From positions 8,990,001 through 9,054,000 of the forward strand of contig NZ_BJHV01000001.1 in the NCBI RefSeq assembly GCF_005405925.1: a stretch of 64,000 bases of DNA, given 5' to 3'. The notes beneath the pieces are model-generated. The model had not been told where the DNA came from. It did not search any database and saw only the letters and a list, made by a program, of their open reading frames with translations. The stretch is from Streptomyces antimycoticus. Its GTDB lineage: Bacteria; Actinomycetota; Actinomycetes; Streptomycetales; Streptomycetaceae. Below, piece after piece: positions 26,915 through 35,629 of this stretch. Position numbers and translations under genes: made by a program. Position 1 is the first letter of the stretch. The number at the start of each line of letters is the position of its first letter.

Positions 26915-28410
26915 CAGCCGCACTGCTTGCCGCTGTTGATGCAGTCCACCGCCTCGTTCATCAGGTCCTCCGACATCACGTTGATGAAGTCGTCGTGGTC
27001 CGTGATGGGCTTGTGCAACTGCTCGGGGAAGCCGTCCACGGCGAACGGGGTGTTGGCCGGCACGTCGTAGGTGATCGTGTTCACCAGCTGGGGGATGGCC
27101 TTGAAGCCGTTGGGGCAGGAGCCGTCCTCGCCCGCGAACGCCACGTGGTCACGGTGGTTGGCGCTGTCGATGTTCTGGCCGTCCCAGCAGCTCTGGAAGT
27201 CGAAGGTCCGGGTGACCGAGCTGCCTTCGGGGCAGAGCGGGTACTTGTCGGTCAGCTGCCGGTCCTCGAAGCCGGTGCAGCTCCAGGAGGCGTTGGCGTT
27301 CTTGTCGCCGTTGGTGAACGCCTTGGCGTCACCGGTGATGATGCGCAGGAACTTCGGCATCGCGGTGACCTTGCTCTGCGCGTTGCCCTTGAACTCGATC
27401 TTGGAGCTCTTGGGGGTCAGGATCGTGCCGACGTTGCCCTCCTGGCCACCGCCGAGCTCATTGGCGTCCGCCTCGTCCTTGCCGTCCTGGGCGCGGACCA
27501 CCGGCCAGTAGTAGGTCGACTTGTCGTCCTGGTTCTCGCAGGAGGTGCCGCCCTGCTCGAAGGTCTGGTTGTTGGCGAAGGCGTCGTTGCTGTCGTTGCC
27601 CACGTAGTCGTGGGTGTGGTGGGCGCCGTTGCCGACACCGGGCGCGACGATCACGTTGTCGCTGTTGCGCAGCTCGGGGTCGCCGACGCCGCACTCGGTG
27701 GCGAAGGTGCCGGTGGAGCCGTTCTGCTGGGCCTGCGGCGGCTGCTGGACGTTCGGCTGCACCTTGGTGATGTCGACGAAGTCGTCCTGCGAGGGGCCGT
27801 TGCCCGCCTGGCCGCCCGCGTTGCCGGGCACCTCGTTGGCGCCCTCGCCGCCCTGGTCGCCGCCGCCTTGCTGGTCGCCGCCCTGCTGGTCGTCGCCGCC
27901 CTGCTGGTCGCTGCCTTGCTGATCGCCGCCCTGCTGGTCGCCTTGCTGGTCGCCGCCTTGCTGCTGACCGTCCTGGGTGGCGACCTCCTGCCACTTGCAG
28001 TCGTTCATCCCCTGCAGCTGGGAGTTGTCGCCGCCCATGGCCGAGCCGATGTTGTCCATCGTCCGGGAGCGCTCGTCGTTGAGCTTGGAGAGCACCGCGT
28101 CGCTCGAACCCTGCTGCTGGTTCATCTGCTGGTAGGCCTTGGCCACCTGGTTGTCCAGCTCGGCCAGGTTCTTGTCGACCTCGGGCCTGGCCTTCTCCGG
28201 CACATCACTCAGCTTCTGCCCCACATCGGGGCACTGGATCGTCCCCGCCTTCGCGGCCACGGTGTTGTTCTGGCCGGAGTCGCCCTTGTCGCCGTGGGCG
28301 GACGCGTTGGCGGCGATGATCGCGGCCCCGCCACCGCCGAGCGCCAAGGCGGCGACGATGGCGACGGTCTTATTGGTGAACCGCCCGCGTTTGTGGGTCT
28401 GTTGCCTCAT
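26914..28410 (-). CDS. Secreted DUF1996 protein with QQGGD repeat linker
   Basis: A 498-residue protein with a signal peptide (positively charged start, then [23 protein letters not shown]). An N-terminal helical region with two cysteines comes next. A low-complexity linker of repeated [10 protein letters not shown] units follows (about residues 150-185). The DUF1996 domain (about 235-480) has conserved [36 protein letters not shown] and many cysteines. The role of DUF1996 is unknown; it is found in secreted bacterial and fungal proteins. It lies 20 bases after the DUF4142 gene and overlaps the sigma gene, so all three are one operon. Confidence 0.85.
   Translation of the reverse strand: MRQQTHKRGRFTNKTVAIVAALALGGGGAAIIAANASAHGDKGDSGQNNTVAAKAGTIQCPDVGQKLSDVPEKARPEVDKNLAELDNQVAKAYQQMNQQQGSSDAVLSKLNDERSRTMDNIGSAMGGDNSQLQGMNDCKWQEVATQDGQQQGGDQQGDQQGGDQQGSDQQGGDDQQGGDQQGGGDQGGEGANEVPGNAGGQAGNGPSQDDFVDITKVQPNVQQPPQAQQNGSTGTFATECGVGDPELRNSDNVIVAPGVGNGAHHTHDYVGNDSNDAFANNQTFEQGGTSCENQDDKSTYYWPVVRAQDGKDEADANELGGGQEGNVGTILTPKSSKIEFKGNAQSKVTAMPKFLRIITGDAKAFTNGDKNANASWSCTGFEDRQLTDKYPLCPEGSSVTRTFDFQSCWDGQNIDSANHRDHVAFAGEDGSCPNGFKAIPQLVNTITYDVPANTPFAVDGFPEQLHKPITDHDDFINVMSEDLMNEAVDCINSGKQCG
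27860..27965 (-). repeat. Tandem repeats encoding the QQGGD linker of the DUF1996 protein
   Basis: CTGCTGGTCGCCGCC-like units of 9-15 bases follow each other about eight times (plus-strand sense CTGCTGGTCG). The frame is kept throughout, so length can vary without loss of the protein. Confidence 0.8.
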
Positions 28411-28430
28411 AAGATCACTTCACTTAGTCG

Positions 28431-29072
28431 TTAGAGGGTGTCGAAGTCGACAAGCCCGGTGTCCTCGAGGACCGTGATGTGGTCGAGAACGATGGCATTG
28501 GCCCTGGTGGCCAGAGATCTGACCATGGAGTTGCGGCTCTCGGCTCGCACCTGCGCCACAAGGTTGAACACCTTGCCGTGAGCGGCGCGCAACCGGTTTG
28601 CGAACACCCGCTCGAACTGGGCGCTGCTGCCGGCGCTGGTCATCTCGTTCAGCCAGCCCTGTTGCTGCGCGTTGGGCTGATTGGGCAGCTGGATCCCGAG
28701 CGCCCGGCCGACCTCCTCGGAGCGGCGGTCGAGTTCGGTGTGTCCCTCGATGAGATGCTCACCGGCGGTCTTCACCGCGTCCCGGCCGCCCCGCTCCTGG
28801 GCGAGGCGCCCGGCGGGGAGCTCCCACGTTCCGGCGAGCCTGACTTTGCGGACAAAGTCCCGGTCAGTGGCCGTGAGCGGCCCGTACTGGGTGCTGACCG
28901 TCCCACCGCCGTCGTCCGTGACGCCGTTGCGCGGCAGGGCCGCGCTGCTCTCGCCGAACAGCGAAACCGGGATGAGGATCGCCGCCAGTGTGACGGCGAG
29001 CGCCCCAATGATGAGCCCGGTGCCGATGGTTCGGCTGGAGGCGATGGGTCTGGTGAGGTTTGCTGGTGGCAC
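28431..29072 (-). CDS. Membrane-anchored DUF4142 protein
   Basis: A 213-residue protein with a hydrophobic N-terminal segment (GLIIGALAVTLAAILIPVSLFG) without a lipobox, then a DUF4142 helical domain (about residues 60-205), ferritin-like in appearance, containing LAGTWELPAGRLA, EHLIEGHTELD and LDHI. The GTG at 29072 has GGAGGG upstream; a longer reading adds 9 residues. It is the first gene of the operon with DUF1996 and the ECF sigma factor. The role of DUF4142 is not established. Confidence 0.82.
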   Translation of the reverse strand: MPPANLTRPIASSRTIGTGLIIGALAVTLAAILIPVSLFGESSAALPRNGVTDDGGGTVSTQYGPLTATDRDFVRKVRLAGTWELPAGRLAQERGGRDAVKTAGEHLIEGHTELDRRSEEVGRALGIQLPNQPNAQQQGWLNEMTSAGSSAQFERVFANRLRAAHGKVFNLVAQVRAESRNSMVRSLATRANAIVLDHITVLEDTGLVDFDTL

Positions 29073-29381
29073 AGCGCCCTCCTTGGTTCGGAGTGACACC
29101 GGACGCTAGTACCTCGTGTGGCTCGGTCGTGGAGACCTCATCACCAGTGAATAAAGCCGGGACAGAGATCACTTCCCGCTGCTACCCTGCGCGGCCGCGA
29201 TCCGCAGGGGCGTCGAGAAATTTTTTCCCACCCGGTTGAGCAACTCACCGGGCCCGTACGTACGGCAGGGAGAACCCGGTGCCCGGCCGTGCCCGAGCGG
29301 CCCGCCGCGCACCGTCCCGACGACCCGGAGGCGCCCCGCCGTGGATACGACAGCGCGGAAGACCACGCCCACCAGGCTCCG
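29073..29381. other. Intergenic gap between SARP regulator and DUF4142 operon
   Basis: 309 bases with no convincing gene. A leftward 67-residue frame (29169-29372) lacks a ribosome binding site and recognisable content. An A/T-rich patch at 29215-29230 and TTTATTCAC (complement, near 29150) may belong to the promoter of the DUF4142 operon. Confidence 0.4.
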
Positions 29382-32246
29382 TCATCCGCTGAGAGCCGAG
29401 GCCGGATGCGGTGACTGCCGGTACTGCCCCAGTTTGCCGTCGAGGACCCGGGCATCGGGGTGGTTCAGCTCCTGGAGAATCTCCAGGGCCCCGCGCCAGT
29501 CGATGAGCGCGGTGGCCAGGTCGCCCTGGGCCAGGCGCGTGTCCCCCTGGTGGTGCAGGGTGTCGGCCTCCAGGTACCGGTCGCTGATCTCGCGGTAGAT
29601 GGCGAGCGCCCGGCCGTACGAGGTGAGGGCGTGCTCATACCGTCCGAGGTGGTGGTACGCGTATCCCACGCTGTCCAGCGCGGCGGCCTCGCCGGCCGAG
29701 TCGCCGATCCGCCGGTGCAGTTCGACGGCCTGGCGGCAGTGGGCCAGCGCGTGCTCGTACTCACCGCGGAGGATATGGGTCCAGCCGATCTCGTTGAGCA
29801 CGCTGGCCTGTCCGCTGAGGTGTTCCGCGGCGCGGTAGTGGTCCAGCGCGGGCCGGTAGTGGTCCAGCGCCTCCTGGTAGCGGCTCTGGCTGTTGGACAG
29901 AAACGCCAGGGAGCGCAGGGTGCGGGCCTGCCCGCCCGCCTCGCCGAGCTCCGTGAACAGCTCCAGCGCCCGCTCCAGATGGTCACACCCCTCCTCGTAC
30001 CGGCCCAGCCGTCCCTCGGCGAACCCCAGGGTGCGGTGGCTGTGTGCCTGGCCGAGCCGATCGGACAGCGCCCGGGCCGCACCCAGCGCGGCGCGCTGGA
30101 TGGCGGTCTGCTCCTGCCAGTGGCCGCGCCGGTCCAGGAAGAGCTCCAGTGTCACGGCCAACTGCCAGGCGTGGGACGGGAATCCGTGGTCGCGGGCGTG
30201 CTCGACGACCGACAGCAGAACGCCCCGCTCGGCCGAGAGCCATGCCTCGGCGCGGTCCTGGCCGCCGAGGTGCTCGGGCGCGGCGTCGGGCCGGGCCGGG
30301 GACAGCGGCAGCGGTTCGGTCCGGCGCGGGGCGAGCAGCGTGGCGGCGGTGCGCGCGGTGTGCAGATAGTGGTCGAACATCCGGTGCCGGGCGTCGTGGC
30401 GGATCTCGTCCGTGTCGTGGTCCTGGACCAGCTCCATGGCGTAGGCCCGCAGCAGATCGTGGAAGGTGTAGCGGCCCGGGGCCTGCTCCACCAGCAGATG
30501 GGCGCGGGTGAGCGCGGTCAGCAGGGCACGGGTGACCCGGAGCGGGAGCCCGGCCAGACTCGCGGCCGCGGCGGCCGAGACCTCGGGCCCCGGATGCAGG
30601 GCGAGCAGCCGGAACAGCCGGGCGGCCTCCCGGTCCAGGGCCCGGTAGGACCAGGAGAAGACGCTCCGCGCGTCGGTGTTCGGATCGGGGCCCGCGAACG
30701 CGTCGAGGTTGCCCTGGCTCTCGCGTAACTCCGCGGCGACAGAAGAAAGGGGAAAGGACGGACGGGTCGCGGCCCGGGCGGCCACCACCGCCAGCGCGAG
30801 CGGCAGCCGCCCGCACAGCCGGACGATGGTCGCCACCGCCTGTGGCTCCGCGGCGACCCGGTCCGTGCCCAGCCGCCGGACCAGCGCCTCATGGGACTCG
30901 GCCGGGGACAGCGGGCCCAGAGTAAGAGGACGGGCCCCCTCGCTCGCTATCAGACCGTGGAGCTGATTGCGGCTGGTGACGATGGTCAGACAGCCGGGGG
31001 AGCCGGGCAGCAGCGGCCGCACGTGCTGGGAGTCCACCACATTGTCCAGCAGGATCAGCATCCGCCGCCCGGCCAGCAGACTGCGGTACAGCGCGGTCTT
31101 GGTGTCCAGACCCGTGGGCACCCGGTTCGGTGGAATCCCCAGCGCGTGGAGGAACGCCCGCAGCGCCTCGTTCGGCGACATCATCGAACCGGTCGGATCG
31201 AAGCCGCGCAGATTGGCGTAGAGCTGGCCGTCCGGAAAGCGGTGGGCGATCCGATGGGCCCAGTGCACGGCCAGCGTGGTCTTGCCGATCCCGGCCATCC
31301 CGTCGATCGCGCTGATCACCACCGGACCCGGTGATCCGGCCTCGGCACCCTCGGGCAGCAGAGTATGGACACCGGCGAGTTCGGCATGGCGTCCGCTGAA
31401 CGCGGGCAGGTCGGGCGGGAGCTGCGCCGGGCGGACCGCCGGGGCGGGCGGCACCGCCGGAGGGACCGGCTGGACCGGCTCGGCGGGGGCCGGGGTCGAC
31501 CGGGGCACCACCTCGCGATGGGCGGCGCGCAATTCACGGCCGGGCGGGACGCCGAGCTGATCGGCCAGCCGGTTGCGCGCGGTCGAGAAGACCTCCAGCG
31601 CCTCGGCCCGCCGTCCGGTGGCGGCGAGCACCCGGATCAGCTGGGCCTGCAGGGTCTCGTCCAGCGCATGGTGGGCGGCGAACTGCTGGAGCACGGTGGG
31701 CAGTTGCTCCGGGACCTCGGAGGCCAGCGCCGTCGTGGCGGCCTCCTTGGCGATGGCCAGAAGTTCCCGGTCGACACCGGAGAAGACGGGATGGGCCTGG
31801 ATGTCGGAGGGGACTCCGGTGGCGGTCGGCCCCCGCCACAGGGCGAGCGCCTGTGAGAAGAGCTCGGCCGCCCGCTCCGGCTCGCCCGCGGCGGCGGTGC
31901 GCCGCGCCGATTCGCTCAGCTCCCGGAAGCGCAGCAGATCCAGCGCGTCCGCGTCGGCGTTCAGCCGGTAGCCGCCCGAGCTGCGCACCAGCCGGCTGCC
32001 CTCCGCCCGCGCCGGCAGACCGGGTTCCAGCAGCCGGCGCACCGAGCCCACATGGCGGTGCACCACATTCACCGCGGTGCTCGGCGGATCCTGCGCCCAG
32101 AGGACGTCGACGATTTCGCTGAGCGCCACGGGCTGTCCCGCCCGCACCAGCAGCAGTGCGAGCAGCGCTCGCTGTTTGGGCGGGCCCAGCTCCAGTTCCA
32201 CATCGCCACGCCACGCCCTGACCGGGCCTACCACCGTAAATCGCAC
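29382..32246 (-). CDS. SARP/AfsR-type regulator with NB-ARC and TPR domains
   Basis: A 954-residue protein. An OmpR-type winged-helix DNA-binding domain (residues 1-95: LGPPKQRALLALLL) is followed by a bacterial transcriptional activation domain (95-240) and a Pro/Ala linker (about 245-270). The NB-ARC ATPase follows, with P-loop GMAGIGKTTLA near residue 315, then LILLDNV. TPR repeats complete it (about 690-930), with units ending GRYEEGCDHLERAL, SRYQEALDHYRPAL, GEYEHALAHCRQAV and GRYEHALTSYGRAL. This is the AfsR architecture, usually activating specialised metabolism. The GTG at 32246 gives the standard VRFTVVGPVRAW start. Confidence 0.9.
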   Translation of the reverse strand: MRFTVVGPVRAWRGDVELELGPPKQRALLALLLVRAGQPVALSEIVDVLWAQDPPSTAVNVVHRHVGSVRRLLEPGLPARAEGSRLVRSSGGYRLNADADALDLLRFRELSESARRTAAAGEPERAAELFSQALALWRGPTATGVPSDIQAHPVFSGVDRELLAIAKEAATTALASEVPEQLPTVLQQFAAHHALDETLQAQLIRVLAATGRRAEALEVFSTARNRLADQLGVPPGRELRAAHREVVPRSTPAPAEPVQPVPPAVPPAPAVRPAQLPPDLPAFSGRHAELAGVHTLLPEGAEAGSPGPVVISAIDGMAGIGKTTLAVHWAHRIAHRFPDGQLYANLRGFDPTGSMMSPNEALRAFLHALGIPPNRVPTGLDTKTALYRSLLAGRRMLILLDNVVDSQHVRPLLPGSPGCLTIVTSRNQLHGLIASEGARPLTLGPLSPAESHEALVRRLGTDRVAAEPQAVATIVRLCGRLPLALAVVAARAATRPSFPLSSVAAELRESQGNLDAFAGPDPNTDARSVFSWSYRALDREAARLFRLLALHPGPEVSAAAAASLAGLPLRVTRALLTALTRAHLLVEQAPGRYTFHDLLRAYAMELVQDHDTDEIRHDARHRMFDHYLHTARTAATLLAPRRTEPLPLSPARPDAAPEHLGGQDRAEAWLSAERGVLLSVVEHARDHGFPSHAWQLAVTLELFLDRRGHWQEQTAIQRAALGAARALSDRLGQAHSHRTLGFAEGRLGRYEEGCDHLERALELFTELGEAGGQARTLRSLAFLSNSQSRYQEALDHYRPALDHYRAAEHLSGQASVLNEIGWTHILRGEYEHALAHCRQAVELHRRIGDSAGEAAALDSVGYAYHHLGRYEHALTSYGRALAIYREISDRYLEADTLHHQGDTRLAQGDLATALIDWRGALEILQELNHPDARVLDGKLGQYRQSPHPASALSG

Positions 32247-32386
32247 AACTAGGGATCTTAGTCGAGCCCGTTTCGGGCACCGCGTTCTTCCGGCCGCCAT
32301 GCGACGTCAGACTTTCGTCACTCAATCGGCGTCGCCCTTCTCTTACGCTCGCGCCATTGACACATCAGCCTCGGGGGAACGAGACG

Positions 32387-32925
32387 ATGGACATCCGCAC
32401 GGCGGGCGTCACGACCGACGCCGACACCTTCTTAAAGACGCTGTACCGACGACACGGCTCGGCGCTGCACCGCCTGGCGGCCCGGAAGCTGGGCGGGGAC
32501 TGGCACCGGGCCCAGGACATCGTGCAGGAGGTGGCGATCCACGCCTGGCAGCGCCCCATGGACGTCGGCCCCATGGACGACACCGTCCGTAATCGGCTGT
32601 TCACCGTGGTCGGCGACCTGGTGACCGATGGCCACCAGGACCAGGCGGAGCGATCGGTGGAGACGGCCGGTGAGGCGGAGATGGCGCTGCCGGCCGCGCC
32701 GGACGCGGTCGATCAGGCACTCACCGCCCAGCTGGTGTGGGACGCGCTGGCGGACCTGGCGCCCCCGCAACGGGAAGTGCTGCTGCATCTGCACTATCTG
32801 GACCGCAGCGTCAGCCAGGCCGCCCGGGCGCTCGGGGTGCCCCCGGAACCATCAAATCGCGGACGTACTACGCGACTCGGGCCCTGCGAACGGCCCTGCG
32901 GGCGCGCGGCGTCACCGAGTGCTGA
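32387..32925 (+). CDS. Orphan ECF (SigE/SigL-like) sigma factor (frameshifted as sequenced)
   Basis: Region 2 (residues 15-80) has LYRRHGSALHRLAARK and DIVQEVAIHAWQ. Region 4 (about 115-170) has LAPPQREVLLHLHYLDRSVSQAARALGVPPG. The frame breaks in CCCCCGG 32840-32846; one added G restores TIKSRTYYATRALRTAL and a stop at 32925, giving 179 residues. No anti-sigma gene follows, unlike most members of this group. ATG 32387 is preceded by GGGGGAA. It is divergent from the SARP gene, 140 bases away. Confidence 0.8.
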
Positions 32926-32982
32926 CCTCCTCCGGACACCCGCCGACTGCTTTCTGATCGAATGATCGCTACTATGGCGGTG

Positions 32983-33000
32983 TTTCGAGTATGGACGAAA
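32983..33000. promoter_or_regulatory. Inverted repeat TTTCG-N8-CGAAA upstream of the DeoR/LacI hybrid gene
   Basis: An exact 5-bp inverted repeat ends 25 bases before the ATG at 33026 and is suited to autoregulation. An additional GATCGAATGATC lies 20 bases further upstream. Confidence 0.35.
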
Positions 33001-33025
33001 GCCGATCGCGTCAGGGGTGGGGAAC

Positions 33026-34108
33026 ATGCGGGAGTCGGCGCGGAAGCGGCAGGCACGGATCGCGGCACTGGTGGAGGCCCGGGGCAGCGCGCGGATCACC
33101 GATCTCGCGGATGAGCTGGCGGTGTCCGTCGTCACCGTACGGCGGGACGTGGAGGACCTGGCCCAGCGCGGGGAGGTGCGCCGCGGCCACGGGGTGGCGC
33201 GCTCGCTGCGGCCGATGGCCCAGGAGTCCACCGCCACCGGCGACACCATCGGCATGGTGGTCCCCGAGCGCAACACCTATCTGACCGAGACCGTCCAGGT
33301 GGCGCGCGAGGCCGCCGAGAAGGCCGGGCTGCGGCTCGCGCTGCACATCGCCGCGGACGAGCGCGGCACCGAGCGCGCGGTCCGCCAGGCGCTGGACGCG
33401 GGCGCGCGGGGGCTGCTGCTCTCCCCGCGCTGGCGCACCGAGGCGGAGGAGCGGGCGGACCACGCGTGGCTCGGCGCCCTGGAGCTCCCCGTGGTGCTGG
33501 TGGAGCGCCGGCCCCACCGCGGCAGCGCCATCTACGGGCTGGACTGTGTGCGTTCGGACCACGCCCACGGAGTGCATCTGGCGCTCGAGCATCTGACCTC
33601 GCTGGGCCATCGGCGCGTCGTGCTGGCGGCGCGCGACGACAGCCCCACCGCGCGGGTGATCCGGTCGGAGTTCGCCGCGCAGACCGCGGCCCGTGGCATC
33701 CGTGAGGGGTGCCCGGTGATGCTCAGTTCGCGCACCGCCGGGCCCGACCCGCGTCCGCGTGACGCCGGCGCGGCCGACCTGGCCGACGCGGTGCGCCGCG
33801 CCGGAGCCACCGCCGCGCTGATCCACGGCGACATGGACGCGCTGGTGCTGGTCCAGCGGCTGCGGGAGGCGGGTGTCGAGGTGCCGCGCGACTGCTCGGT
33901 GGTCGCGTACAACGATGTGGTCGCCGACATGGGGCAGATCGCGCTGACGGCCGTGGCCCCGCCCAAGGGTGAGGTCGGACAGGCCGCGCTGGAGCTGCTG
34001 ACCCGCCAGCTGGAGCGGACGCGGACCGGGCGGTGGGCCGGCGCCGCCCGCCATCTGGAGCTGCTGCCGGAGCTGGTGGTCCGGGATTCCACCGCCCCAC
34101 TTCTCTGA
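33026..34108 (+). CDS. Hybrid regulator: DeoR-type helix-turn-helix with LacI-type sensor
   Basis: A 360-residue protein. Its DNA-binding domain (residues 1-55: ITDLADELAVSVVTVRRDVEDLAQRGE) is of the DeoR type. The rest is a periplasmic-binding-like sensor of the LacI/GalR type (GMVVPERNTYL near residue 75, HLTSLGHRRVVLAAR near 195, YNDVVADMG near 300). LacI proteins normally have their own headpiece, so this is a domain swap, though known in actinomycetes. The ATG at 33026 has GGGG-TGGGG upstream; GTG 33017 is possible. It is followed by a sugar ABC importer and catabolic genes on the same strand, which it probably controls. Confidence 0.85.
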   Translation: MRESARKRQARIAALVEARGSARITDLADELAVSVVTVRRDVEDLAQRGEVRRGHGVARSLRPMAQESTATGDTIGMVVPERNTYLTETVQVAREAAEKAGLRLALHIAADERGTERAVRQALDAGARGLLLSPRWRTEAEERADHAWLGALELPVVLVERRPHRGSAIYGLDCVRSDHAHGVHLALEHLTSLGHRRVVLAARDDSPTARVIRSEFAAQTAARGIREGCPVMLSSRTAGPDPRPRDAGAADLADAVRRAGATAALIHGDMDALVLVQRLREAGVEVPRDCSVVAYNDVVADMGQIALTAVAPPKGEVGQAALELLTRQLERTRTGRWAGAARHLELLPELVVRDSTAPLL

Positions 34109-34143
34109 TTGTTTGACCGCTTTAGTTTCTTCTGTTCGATGTA

Positions 34144-34174
34144 TTGACGGCTTTTCAGTCAAGCGCTCAAGATT
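34144..34174 (+). promoter_or_regulatory. Candidate promoter/operator of the sugar-uptake operon
   Basis: TTGACG (34144-34149) with CAAGAT 18 bases on gives a plausible -35/-10 pair. The -35 is embedded in an exact inverted repeat TTGAC-N9-GTCAA (34144-34162), a likely repressor site. It is 35 bases before the binding-protein start. Confidence 0.4.
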
Positions 34175-34208
34175 CCCCTGACTCCACCGCTGACTCAGGG
34201 GAGGGCCC

Positions 34209-35567
34209 ATGCCTGGTCATAGACGCCCAGGTCGCTCGGCAACCGGACGCCGGGCGACGGCGGGCACCACCGCACTGCTCACGCTGCTCGCCCTCGTCCT
34301 GGCGGGCTGTTCGGGTTGCTCGACAAGTCGCGGATCCGACACCGTCGGCGACGGTCCCGTACGCCTGACCTTCTGGTCGGCGCTGCGCGGCAGTCAGGAA
34401 GTCGTCGACGAGTTCAACCGCACCCACGACCGCATCAAGGTCGAATTCCAGCAGGTGCCCTCCGGGGAGCAGGGCGGCTGGACCAAGCTCAGCAACGCCG
34501 CGCGCGCGGGCAACGCCCCCGACGTCGCCACCATCGAATACCCCCAGCTCCCCGGTTTCACCATCGACGGCGTGCCCCGGGACATCACCAAGCTGCTGCC
34601 CGACTCGGTCCGCAAGAAGATCCTGCCGCAGGCGCTGGACCTCACCACCTTCGACGGGCGCACCTACGCCGTGCCGGTGGACATCGAGCCGATGGTCTTC
34701 CTGTACCGCAAGGACATCTTCACCAAGAACCACATTCCGGTCCCCAAGACCTGGGCGGAGTTCGAGAGTTCGGCCCGCAAGCTCAAGCAGGCCCAGCCGC
34801 GGACCCGTATCGGCAGCCTCTTCACCACCGGCGGCACCCTCTATATGGCCGGGTACGCCTGGCAGGCCGGGGCGAAGTGGTACGACACCGTCGGGGACAC
34901 CTGGCGGATCTCCATGGACGACGCCCCCACCCGTAAGGTCGCCGGCTACTGGCAGCGGCTGATGGACGACGATCTGGTGCGGGTGGAGCCCGGCTCCAGT
35001 CAGCAGTGGCGGGCCCATCTGCGCAGCGGGGAGACGGCCGGCTATCTGGCGGGTGCCTGGGCCGCGGGCTCGATGATGGCGTCCACCCCCGACGGCAAGG
35101 GCAAATGGGCCATCGCGCCGATGCCGCAGTGGGATCCGGCGAAACCCAAGGTGAGCACCCAGGGCGGCTCGACCTTCATGGTCACCAAGGACAGCCGGCA
35201 CCCCAAGGAGGCCATGGAGTTCATCTCCTGGATGGTGACCAGCCCCGGCGCCCTGAAGGCCAAGCTCGCCAGCGGGGTCAGCAGCGCCTTCCCGTCCGTG
35301 CCCAGCCTGGTGCCGGTCGCCCGCAAGGAGATGGACACCAGCTACTACTCCGGCCAGGACATCTTCGGTCTCTTCCAGAAGGAGGCCGAGCGGATCGCGC
35401 CCACCTGGAAGTGGGGCCCGCGGATGACCTCGACCACCAGCTCCGGTGACGACGGGCTCGCCAAGGCGGGTGCCGGCAGCGGCGACATTCTCAAAGCCCT
35501 GCGCGATGCCCAGAGCCGGACGATGCCCGATCTCAAAAGCCTCGGCCTGTCGGTCACCACCCGCTGA
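34209..35567 (+). CDS. Sugar ABC transporter substrate-binding lipoprotein
   Basis: A 452-residue extracellular solute-binding protein of family 1 (UgpB/MalE-like). The N-terminus is Arg-rich, followed by a hydrophobic stretch and the lipobox LAGC. The family segment LTFWSALRGS-QEVVDEFN lies near residue 55, then AGNAPDVATIEYPQLP, and the hinge GTLYMAGYAWQAGAKW near 220. ATG 34209 follows GAGGGG. It is the first of at least six co-directional genes. The ligand is probably an oligosaccharide or uronide, judged from the neighbouring DUF2264, dehydrogenase and isomerase genes. Confidence 0.9.
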   Translation: MPGHRRPGRSATGRRATAGTTALLTLLALVLAGCSGCSTSRGSDTVGDGPVRLTFWSALRGSQEVVDEFNRTHDRIKVEFQQVPSGEQGGWTKLSNAARAGNAPDVATIEYPQLPGFTIDGVPRDITKLLPDSVRKKILPQALDLTTFDGRTYAVPVDIEPMVFLYRKDIFTKNHIPVPKTWAEFESSARKLKQAQPRTRIGSLFTTGGTLYMAGYAWQAGAKWYDTVGDTWRISMDDAPTRKVAGYWQRLMDDDLVRVEPGSSQQWRAHLRSGETAGYLAGAWAAGSMMASTPDGKGKWAIAPMPQWDPAKPKVSTQGGSTFMVTKDSRHPKEAMEFISWMVTSPGALKAKLASGVSSAFPSVPSLVPVARKEMDTSYYSGQDIFGLFQKEAERIAPTWKWGPRMTSTTSSGDDGLAKAGAGSGDILKALRDAQSRTMPDLKSLGLSVTTR

Positions 35568-35629
35568 ACCCCGTCCTCTCCCCGTCCCACCCCGAGCCGC
35601 ACCTCTTCCCGTTGAAGCCGAGGTAATCC

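Noticed and set aside
1216..32925. Treating the frameshifted genes as programmed frameshifting
   Set aside because: No slippery sequence with downstream structure is evident, and unrelated genes share the same simple one-base loss.
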